DNA of 12,270 nucleotides from Bacteroidales bacterium. Lineage in GTDB: Bacteria > Bacteroidota > Bacteroidia > Bacteroidales > Dysgonomonadaceae. Made by a program: the position numbers and the translations under genes. The notes beneath the pieces were generated by a model. That model was given only the letters and a program-made list of their open reading frames with translations, did not search any database and was not told where the DNA came from. The first letter of the stretch is position 1. Each line of letters opens with the position of its first letter. Where the stretch lies: assembly GCA_012841425.1 (NCBI GenBank), contig DUUR01000303.1, positions 1 to 12,270 of the forward strand. The letters run 5' to 3'. Shown here piece after piece: positions 7,411 through 12,270 of this stretch.

Positions 7411-8820
7411 ATGAATTTACCTGCCGATTTTGTTAAATCTATTAATCTGTTGCTGGGTACAGAAGTAAACACATTTCTAGAAGCATTACAAGAAAATGCA
7501 CCAGTTAGCATAAGACTCAATCCGTTTAAAAGGACCCGAAACCCTATAGAGTTTTTATCTCAAACGGAACCTGTTTTGTGGTCTCAGCATGGGTATTACC
7601 TTAAAGAACGTCCCTCTTTCACTTTCGATCCTCTTTTTCATTCAGGGTATTACTATGTTCAAGAAGCATCTTCTATGTTTATTGAACATATCGTTAGGCA
7701 ACTTATAAGTGATTCTGTAAATTGTCTTGATTTATGTGCTGCACCTGGTGGTAAATCAACCAGTTTGCTTTCGTCTTTGCCAGAGGGAAGCCTTTTAGTA
7801 AGCAATGAGATTATTCGTCAACGTGCAAACATTCTTTCTGAGACAATGGTGAAATTTGGCAATCCTAACTCTGTGGTTACAAATAACGATCCTAATGATT
7901 TTGCTGCTCTTCCCAATTTTTTTGATCTGATATTAGTTGATGCTCCCTGTTCGGGTGAAGGAATGTTTAGAAAGGATGAGGTTGCTATTAATGAATGGTC
8001 GGCACAAAATGTTAACATGTGCAAAGAACGACAAAAAAACATTCTAAATGATGTTTGGGCCTCTCTAAGACCAGGTGGGATATTAATATATAGCACTTGT
8101 ACTTATAACACTTCAGAAAACGAAAACAATGCTCTGTGGGCAACTAGTGTACTTGGAGCAGAGTTTACAGAGGTTGAAGTAGAATTGGAATGGAGCATTA
8201 CAAAATCATACAATGATAAAGTTGAAGCTTATCGGTTTTTCCCACATAAAACAAAAGGGGAGGGATTATTTGTAACAGTTTTAAGGAAAAATGGCACTGA
8301 TGAATCTTATCAAACCACATTAAGCTATAAGAATACAAAGAAAAATAAAAAACATTTTTCTCCATTTATAAAAGATATTTCTTATTATGAGGGACTGATA
8401 AACAATTCCACTACTTATGATTATGTAGATTTAGAAAACCGAATTATTGCTCTTCCCAAGAAGCACTCGAGCACACTTTTATCATTAAAAGAAATGCTTA
8501 AAGTTGTTTCAATGGGCATTGAGTTAGGCGAAATTAAAGGCAAAAATTTTATTCCCTCTCATGCTCTTGCGATGAGTAACGATTTAAATATGAGTGCTTT
8601 TGTTAATTATGAGTTGTCGTATAATGAGGCTATTGCATTTTTACGCAGCGAAGCGATATCTATTCCAGATGCTCCAAAAGGTTTTATTCTACTCACATAT
8701 AAAAAAGAGCCTATAGGGTTTGTTAAAAATTTAGCCAATCGTGCAAATAATCTTTACCCACACGCTTGGCGTATTAGAAGCGGTCATCTGCCTCAAAGCT
8801 CTATATTCATTTTCAAATAA
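7411..8820 (+). CDS. rRNA (cytosine-5-)-methyltransferase, RsmF/NOL1-NOP2-Sun family
   Basis: 469 residues from the ATG at 7411. The frame is open back to a TTG at 7375, but a promoter-like TATCTTTG lies inside that extension, GGAGAAAG directly precedes the ATG, and the protein then starts MNLPADF as expected for the family. It transfers methyl from SAM to C5 of a cytosine in rRNA (16S in RsmF; the exact site is not predictable here). Motifs: an N-terminal RNA-binding part with SIRLNPFK (33-40), FDPLFHSGYYYVQEASSM (72-89), the SAM loop LDLCAAPGGKST (106-117), motif IV VDAPCSGEGMFRK (176-188, Cys180), and motif VI IYSTCTYNTSENE (226-238) with the second catalytic Cys230. The C-terminal ~150 residues form a PUA-like region ending in NNLYPHAWRIRSGHLP. 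The histidine kinase gene follows after 15 bases, so the two probably form an operon. Confidence 0.9.
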   Translation: MNLPADFVKSINLLLGTEVNTFLEALQENAPVSIRLNPFKRTRNPIEFLSQTEPVLWSQHGYYLKERPSFTFDPLFHSGYYYVQEASSMFIEHIVRQLISDSVNCLDLCAAPGGKSTSLLSSLPEGSLLVSNEIIRQRANILSETMVKFGNPNSVVTNNDPNDFAALPNFFDLILVDAPCSGEGMFRKDEVAINEWSAQNVNMCKERQKNILNDVWASLRPGGILIYSTCTYNTSENENNALWATSVLGAEFTEVEVELEWSITKSYNDKVEAYRFFPHKTKGEGLFVTVLRKNGTDESYQTTLSYKNTKKNKKHFSPFIKDISYYEGLINNSTTYDYVDLENRIIALPKKHSSTLLSLKEMLKVVSMGIELGEIKGKNFIPSHALAMSNDLNMSAFVNYELSYNEAIAFLRSEAISIPDAPKGFILLTYKKEPIGFVKNLANRANNLYPHAWRIRSGHLPQSSIFIFK

Positions 8821-8835
8821 AAATGTAAATTTAAA

Positions 8836-9981
8836 ATGTACATAAGCAAAAGGCGTCAATCACTTACTTTCTTGTTCGTTGCATTGGCTATGATGATAGC
8901 CCTGATATCATTAATAGTTTCTCATGTTTTGCTAAAAGAACTAGCCGAAGACGAACGCAAAAAAATGGAGATTTGGGCTCTTGCCACAGAGTCTATGATG
9001 TCAGAGAGTCTTGATTCAGAGCTTGTTTTAAACATACTTAAAAGTAATACAACCATCCCAATTATTTTATTTGATGAAGCAACTAAACAATTAGAATCTC
9101 ACAACATCAAACTCCCCTCGGAAGGAAAAAATATATTTCTACAGCGAAAAATAGAACTTTTTGAGCGTAAACATGAACCTATAATGCTAACTGAAATGAG
9201 TCAGATACTATATTACGATGATTCATATACTCTTAAACGGTTGCAAATTTATCCATACATTCAGCTATTGGTCATTTCATTATTCTTTGTGCTTGCTTTT
9301 ATCACTCTAAAGCGTTCTCAACGAGCCGAACAAAATAGTGTTTGGGTGGGATTGTCTAAAGAAACGGCGCACCAGTTAGGAACTCCAATATCTTCTTTAT
9401 TGGCATGGACTGAATACTTGAAATTAAAAAATATAGAGCCATCAATAGTAAATGAACTAGATAAAGATATGGAAAGGCTGCAAATGATAGTTGACAGATT
9501 CTCCAAAATAGGTTCAGAGCCCGAACTTACACAGGTGATTTTACAAAAAGCTGTTAGAGAGTCGTTCACTTATATGGAAAAACGGGTTTCTGATAGGGTT
9601 GTCTTTAATTTTCATTTTCCAGAAGAGCCACTATATGTGTTGGTAAGCGAAACGTTATTTGGGTGGGTTGTCGAAAACTTGATAAAAAATGGTGTTGATG
9701 CCATAAAAGGAGAGGGTGAAATAGCATGTTCAATCTTTTTCGATAAAAAACGTATCTATATCAATATATCAGATAACGGTAAAGGCATACCAAAATCGAA
9801 GTTTAGATCGGTTTTTTTACCTGGTTACACTACAAAAGAAAGAGGGTGGGGCTTAGGTTTATCTTTAGTTAAGCGTATTGTTGAAGAAGTTCATAAAGGT
9901 GAGGTCTTTGTGAAACATTCAGAGCAGGGTATAGGAACAACCTTTCAAATCCAACTAAAAAGGGTTTATAGACCTATTTAA
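8836..9981 (+). CDS. Membrane-bound sensor histidine kinase without adjacent response regulator
   Basis: 381 residues. There are two transmembrane segments (about 10-33 and 138-158) and between them an extracytoplasmic sensor of roughly 100 residues with no recognised domain. The cytoplasmic part has an H-box ETAHQLGTPISSLLAW (176-191) with phospho-accepting His179, an N-box ENLIKNGVDAI (280-290), a G1 box SDNGKGIP (312-319), an F-box-like FLPGYTTK (327-334) and a G2 box GWGLGLSLVKRI (337-348). All are intact, so it should be active. The second membrane helix leads into the H-box after only ~20 residues, leaving no room for a HAMP domain. This compact form with HQLGTP is typical of Bacteroidota. 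No response regulator gene lies in the window, so its partner and signal are unknown. It begins 15 bases after the methyltransferase stop and is likely co-transcribed. Confidence 0.88.
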   Translation: MYISKRRQSLTFLFVALAMMIALISLIVSHVLLKELAEDERKKMEIWALATESMMSESLDSELVLNILKSNTTIPIILFDEATKQLESHNIKLPSEGKNIFLQRKIELFERKHEPIMLTEMSQILYYDDSYTLKRLQIYPYIQLLVISLFFVLAFITLKRSQRAEQNSVWVGLSKETAHQLGTPISSLLAWTEYLKLKNIEPSIVNELDKDMERLQMIVDRFSKIGSEPELTQVILQKAVRESFTYMEKRVSDRVVFNFHFPEEPLYVLVSETLFGWVVENLIKNGVDAIKGEGEIACSIFFDKKRIYINISDNGKGIPKSKFRSVFLPGYTTKERGWGLGLSLVKRIVEEVHKGEVFVKHSEQGIGTTFQIQLKRVYRPI

Positions 9982-10048
9982 CTTAAACCATGCTTTTATT
10001 TAATGCATACTTTGCTCTTGTTTTCATCGTATATAATAGGGCGATAAA

Positions 10049-10083
10049 CGAACCATGTACGAACCATGTACGAGTAAAGTACG
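10049..10083. repeat. 11-bp tandem repeat with phased GTACG
   Basis: Two exact tandem copies of CGAACCATGTA occupy 10049-10059 and 10060-10070. They are followed by a degenerate third copy, CGAGTAAAGTA (10071-10081, 7 of 11 identical). The core GTACG recurs at 10057, 10068 and 10079, exactly 11 bases apart. The repeat lies in the 115-base gap between the kinase gene and the B3/B4 gene, which converge. It forms no good hairpin, so it does not look like a terminator. Apart from it, I see only a TATAAT-like string at 10034-10039 in this gap, with no gene placed to use it. Confidence 0.6.
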
Positions 10084-10096
10084 GATGAGTTAAGAG

Positions 10097-10771
10097 TTAT
10101 TTTGCGCTGTAATAATATTTAATTTCATATGCTTCGGCATATTTTTTTAGAAGATTAGTAGTGTATTCAACAGCTTCGCTCAAACCCTCCATACCAGAAT
10201 AACCATTTATCAATATCAATAAATGTGTGGTTTTGGCTGTAATTTTTGTTCTCTCTTCGTCGCTACTCGGATTTCCAATACCTCCAATAGAATCACGATA
10301 TACGGGCAATCCTTCAATATTCATTGTTCCGCGACCAATAGCTTCAAACGGCTCATTCGGCTTCCCTACTCCCAGCGCTAGGTTCCCTTCAATTTTATCT
10401 GCATCAAATCCACCTATCGAGTAACCAGTTTTGAGTGAAACCAAATTTATTAGATCTACAATCGTGTCAATTTGGTAAAGCCCCTGACCTTTTAGTAGTC
10501 TACGGCATAAAGCCTCACCCGATGGTCGGTATCTGTTAGGGTCTTTTCCTAATTTTTTATATATCATTCGGGTTGCTTCTATAGTAGGGCGTTTTTTAAT
10601 ATCCTCCATTTTGTAGCTTTTAGTAAAATGAGATATCAAACTATTTATTTCTTCCCAAAGACCCCTGCTGTAAGTTGAGTTTTTTACTTTACACTCAATA
10701 GCTGCCATACAAAACTCGGGGCAGACATTAAGAACATCTTCACTAATACTTATTTTTATTTCTACACTCAT
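10097..10771 (-). CDS. Stand-alone B3/B4 (PheT-like) domain protein
   Basis: 224 residues of COG3382, a free-standing version of the B3/B4 domain of the phenylalanyl-tRNA synthetase beta subunit. In PheRS that domain hydrolyses mischarged Tyr-tRNA(Phe). The free proteins are thought to act on aminoacyl-tRNAs or free amino acid derivatives, but the substrate is mostly unknown. Family segments visible are KKLGKDPNRYRPSGEALCRR (72-91), LYQIDTIVDLINLVSLKTG (98-116), YSIGGFDADKI (117-127), IGRGTMNIEGLPVYRDS (145-161) and IGNPSSDEERTKIT (165-178). No membrane segment or signal peptide is present. It has its own good promoter-like sequence and is divergent from the coiled-coil/zapA unit. Catalytic residues cannot be named with confidence. 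The protein is soluble and complete. Confidence 0.82.
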   Translation of the reverse strand: MSVEIKISISEDVLNVCPEFCMAAIECKVKNSTYSRGLWEEINSLISHFTKSYKMEDIKKRPTIEATRMIYKKLGKDPNRYRPSGEALCRRLLKGQGLYQIDTIVDLINLVSLKTGYSIGGFDADKIEGNLALGVGKPNEPFEAIGRGTMNIEGLPVYRDSIGGIGNPSSDEERTKITAKTTHLLILINGYSGMEGLSEAVEYTTNLLKKYAEAYEIKYYYSAK

Positions 10772-10792
10772 TATTTATGCAATTTCAAGATG

Positions 10793-10825
10793 CAAAGTTA
10801 TCAAATATGAAGTAAACAATCCAAA
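10793..10825 (-). promoter_or_regulatory. Bacteroidota-type promoter for the B3/B4 gene
   Basis: On the minus strand TTTG (10825-10822) is followed after 21 bases by TAACTTTG (10800-10793), matching the -33/-7 pattern of the Bacteroidota housekeeping sigma factor. The -7 box lies 21 bases before the ATG, giving a leader of about 15 bases. Confidence 0.65.
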
Positions 10826-10870
10826 ATATGGCATAAAGCAATGAATATTTGAAAAATAAGGATTGATTAA

Positions 10871-10902
10871 TTTGTGGAACTCTATTTCAATTCTTATATT
10901 TG
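10871..10902 (+). promoter_or_regulatory. Bacteroidota-type promoter for the coiled-coil/zapA unit
   Basis: TTTG (10871-10874) and TATATTTG (10895-10902) are separated by 20 bases, a full match to the TTTG/TAnnTTTG pattern. Transcription would start near 10909, about 25 bases before the ATG at 10933. It lies back to back with the leftward B3/B4 promoter; the two -33 elements are about 46 bases apart. Confidence 0.65.
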
Positions 10903-10932
10903 CGTGAATTTTTGTTTTCATAATAGTGATAA

Positions 10933-11223
10933 ATGACTGACGAAAATAATAAGCTTCTTGTTGATTTAGAGGTACGCATTAAACAGGTTTTGTTTTTATG
11001 CGATTCTTTAAAGGAAGAGAACATTAGGTTAAAATCTGAAGTTACAGCAAGGCAAAAGCAGATAGACTTGGCAGTAAAAGATTTGCACCAATTGAAAACA
11101 AGATATGATGGTTTGAAGACCGCTAGAACAATAACGGCAGCGTCGGTTGACGTTGATACTGCGAAATTGAAACTATCTAGGCTGGTGCGGGAAGTAGACA
11201 AGTGCATAAATTTATTAAAATAG
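10933..11223 (+). CDS. Small coiled-coil protein, possible ZapB-like division factor
   Basis: 96 residues, soluble, no signal or membrane segment. Residues ~5-60 are a predicted coiled coil: LEVRIKQVLFLCDSLKEEN then IRLKSEV, with leucine/isoleucine/valine in heptad-like positions and many K/E/Q. A less regular TAASVDVD stretch follows, then a second helix KLKLSRLVREVDKCINLL at the C-terminus. Length and layout resemble E. coli ZapB (81 residues, one coiled coil), which binds ZapA at the Z-ring, but I cannot show homology. The gene is 18 bases upstream of zapA under a shared promoter, which strongly suggests a joint role. I infer a ZapA partner or structural counterpart of ZapB; the biochemical role is unproven. 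A 106-residue antisense frame across it (10887-11207) is judged a shadow. Confidence 0.8.
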   Translation: MTDENNKLLVDLEVRIKQVLFLCDSLKEENIRLKSEVTARQKQIDLAVKDLHQLKTRYDGLKTARTITAASVDVDTAKLKLSRLVREVDKCINLLK

Positions 11224-11241
11224 ATTTAAAAAATTTATGTT

Positions 11242-11544
11242 ATGGGAGACGAAAAGTTTTTATTGACATTAGAGATTGCTGGCAGGAGGTATCCTTTAAA
11301 GATAAAAAGATCTGACGAAGAGGCCTTTAGAGCTGCTGAAAAAAAGATAAATATAAAGATAAACCAATACCGAGTTGCCTTAGGCGGAGATAGGTCCAAC
11401 TTGACAACACAAGATTTCGTGGCTATGACAGCCATCCAGGCATTGGCAGAGAATTTTACTCTCGGTGATAAGAATAATACGAAACCCTTTGAGGATAAGA
11501 TTGATTCGTTAATTAGCGAACTCGATAATTATCTGAAGATATGA
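11242..11544 (+). CDS. zapA: Cell division protein ZapA
   Basis: 100 residues, standard ZapA size. The N-terminal half carries the ZapA globular head: LTLEIAGRRYPLKIKRSDEE (residues 8-27), then the helix FRAAEKKINIKINQYR. The second half is the dimer/tetramer-forming helix with TTQDFVAMTAIQALAENF and an acidic coiled-coil tail ending in LISELDNYLKI. ZapA binds FtsZ and bundles protofilaments, stabilising the cytokinetic ring in the cytoplasm. The gene follows the coiled-coil gene by 18 bases and shares its promoter. A strong hairpin terminator lies 35 bases after its stop, separating it from the RNase Y gene. Confidence 0.9.
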   Translation: MGDEKFLLTLEIAGRRYPLKIKRSDEEAFRAAEKKINIKINQYRVALGGDRSNLTTQDFVAMTAIQALAENFTLGDKNNTKPFEDKIDSLISELDNYLKI

Positions 11545-11574
11545 TCTTTTCTAAATAATTATCTGAGAGCAGAT
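11525..11574. repeat. Direct repeat across the zapA stop plus small hairpin
   Basis: The 12-base string ATAATTATCTGA occurs at 11525-11536, in the last zapA codons, and again at 11555-11566, in the 3' untranslated region, 30 bases later. The second copy continues into a small perfect hairpin, ATCTG-AGAG-CAGAT (11561-11574), just before the terminator. A short duplication is the simplest origin. The stem may protect the 3' end. Confidence 0.45.
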
Positions 11575-11578
11575 ATAC

Positions 11579-11636
11579 GCACCTTATACTATCATCCCTA
11601 TTTATAGGAGTGTTAGTTTACAGGTGCTTTTTTTTT
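11579..11636 (+). terminator. Intrinsic terminator after zapA (long imperfect hairpin)
   Basis: A perfect 6-bp base stem, GCACCT (11579-11584) with AGGTGC (11622-11627), is followed at once by nine T (11628-11636). The interior continues as a long, nearly symmetric stem (11585-11620) up to CCTA-TTTA-TAGG (11597-11608), interrupted mainly by single mismatches and one bulged C. The whole hairpin spans 49 bases. Its place 35 bases after the zapA stop fits transcription termination of the coiled-coil/zapA unit. A stable small RNA ending here is possible but not needed to explain it. Confidence 0.75.
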
Positions 11637-11663
11637 GATATGTATATAAAATAAATATAGTAA

Positions 11664-11706
11664 ACTTCTCTGAAGTAATTAAAATAGGTTTAGTCTTCAG
11701 AGTTGT
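11664..11706. repeat. Inverted repeat upstream of rny with an alternative hairpin
   Basis: CTCTGAAG (11668-11675) and CTTCAGAG (11695-11702) form a perfect 8-bp inverted repeat with a 19-base spacer. The left arm can instead fold on itself as ACTTC-TCT-GAAGT (11664-11676), so the two structures exclude each other. No T-run follows. The spacer holds TAGGTTTA (11685-11692), one base off the -7 consensus, but with no TTG at -33. The repeat could be an operator at the rny promoter or part of a structured leader. The rest of the 190-base gap between zapA and rny is AT-rich and holds no gene. Confidence 0.4.
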
Positions 11707-11734
11707 GCGTTTTAATTAATTAATAACAAGCAAT

Positions 11735-12270
11735 ATGAATATAGTTATAGGAATTATTGGTCTTATCATCGGAGCATTTGTTTCGTGGTACATGACTGGT
11801 AAGGCAGCTAATTCGCGAGCTCAGAAGATAATGAGTGACGCGGAAAAAGACGCTGAAGTTATAAAGAAAAAGATTTTACTGGAATCAAAAGAAGAAACGC
11901 TTGCGCTTAAAAATGAAGCAGAAAAGCAAATCAATTCACGCACTGCTAAGATTCAATCTAACGAGAATAGGTTGAAGCAGAGAGAGATAAATCTTAATCA
12001 AAGACATGAAGAATTAAATAAAAAGAACCGTGAAGTAGAGGAGGTTAAGTCTAATTTAGCAAGTCAGCAGGAGTTTTTAGAGAAAAAAGGAGCTGAGCTC
12101 GAGCGCTTATACAGGCAGTCTGTTGAGAAGCTAGAGACTATATCGGGTCTATCTGCTGATGAGGCTAGAGATAGACTTGTTGACTCTTTAAAAGATGAAG
12201 CAAAAAGTGATGCGCAGTCATACATCAATGATATAATAGATGAAGCAAAACTGACTGCAAATAAGGAGGC
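11735..12270 (+). CDS. rny: Ribonuclease Y, N-terminal part (runs off the right edge)
   Basis: Open from ATG 11735 to the window end: 178 codons plus 2 bases, no stop. Residues ~3-19 (IVIGIIGLIIGAFVSWY) are the N-terminal membrane anchor. From ~28 on comes a long charged coiled coil rich in E, K and Q, with alanine-rich turns such as MSDAEKDAEVIKKKILLES, NRLKQREINLNQRHEELNKK and LEKKGAELERLYRQSVEKLE. The segment TISGLSADEARDRLVDSLKD (136-155) is the conserved link seen before the KH domain in RNase Y. The KH and HD domains lie beyond the edge. RNase Y is a membrane-attached endoribonuclease that starts mRNA decay. The zapA-rny order supports the call. It is separated from zapA by a terminator, so it needs its own promoter, which I could not identify with confidence. 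Confidence 0.9.
   Translation, partial: MNIVIGIIGLIIGAFVSWYMTGKAANSRAQKIMSDAEKDAEVIKKKILLESKEETLALKNEAEKQINSRTAKIQSNENRLKQREINLNQRHEELNKKNREVEEVKSNLASQQEFLEKKGAELERLYRQSVEKLETISGLSADEARDRLVDSLKDEAKSDAQSYINDIIDEAKLTANKE

Noticed and set aside
7332..7520. A 62-residue leftward frame across the divergent promoter region
   Set aside because: It overlaps the start of the RsmF-like gene and both promoter boxes, and has no protein features.
9990..10008. ATGC/GCAT hairpin as terminator of the kinase gene
   Set aside because: A 4-bp stem with no T-run is too weak to support termination.
10034..10039. TATAAT-like promoter in the convergent gap
   Set aside because: No gene lies downstream in the right direction. 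AT-rich DNA gives such strings by chance, and Bacteroidota use a different -7 consensus.
10887..11207. A 106-residue antisense reading frame over the coiled-coil gene
   Set aside because: It has no recognisable domain and lies opposite a gene with a clear promoter and a zapA neighbour. Its codons look like the reverse complement of a real gene.
11545..11640. 6S RNA gene after zapA, by analogy with E. coli
   Set aside because: No promoter before it, and the structure is a 49-base hairpin with a T-run rather than a ~180-base rod with a central bubble. Kept only as a low-interest check.
1..12270. Mobile element, CRISPR, phage, toxin-antitoxin or defence system
   Set aside because: No transposase, integrase, terminal inverted repeats, spacer-repeat array, or nuclease/toxin gene pair was seen. 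All large reading frames are accounted for by housekeeping or metabolic genes.

Overview
This window is an ordinary chromosomal stretch from a low-GC member of the Bacteroidota, most likely Bacteroidales. The protein families point that way: a two-subunit ferredoxin-dependent 2-oxoacid oxidoreductase, MurA with the GGDKIGRRRLD form of the active-site loop, a histidine kinase with an ETAHQLGTP H-box, a short RsmI paralog, and a coiled-coil gene followed by zapA and rny. Several upstream regions also carry the Bacteroidota housekeeping promoter pattern (TTTG/TTG, about 20 bases, TAnnTTTG). Ribosome binding sites are weak or absent, as is usual in this phylum.

Layout. Bases 1-189 are the 3' end of a rightward proline dehydrogenase gene. 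A long leftward block follows (read from about 7290 down to 194): an exported TIM-barrel sugar isomerase-like protein, an RsmI-related methyltransferase, murB, murA, then korA and korB. Near 7290-7410 transcription diverges. A rightward pair encodes an RsmF/NOL1-type rRNA cytosine-C5 methyltransferase and a membrane histidine kinase with no adjacent response regulator. A stand-alone B3/B4 (PheT-like) protein is read leftward from 10771. From 10871 a rightward unit encodes a 96-residue coiled-coil protein, ZapA and, after a strong terminator hairpin, RNase Y, which runs off the right edge.

How the genes work together. KorAB oxidises 2-oxoglutarate (or a related 2-oxoacid) to the acyl-CoA with ferredoxin as acceptor. 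Proline dehydrogenase, which converges on it, starts the route from proline to glutamate and 2-oxoglutarate, so the two could be linked metabolically, although they are not co-transcribed. MurA and MurB catalyse the two consecutive steps making UDP-MurNAc. The coiled-coil/ZapA pair belongs to cell division, and RNase Y to mRNA turnover.

I found no CRISPR array, IS element, phage, toxin-antitoxin or defence system, and no clearly new multi-gene system. The most useful second-look items are the Asp-for-Cys MurA active site (predicted fosfomycin insensitivity), the ZapB-like coiled-coil protein beside zapA, a GTACG motif phased every 11 bp between convergent genes, structured leaders or intergenic regions before korA and rny, and the exported isomerase-like enzyme.
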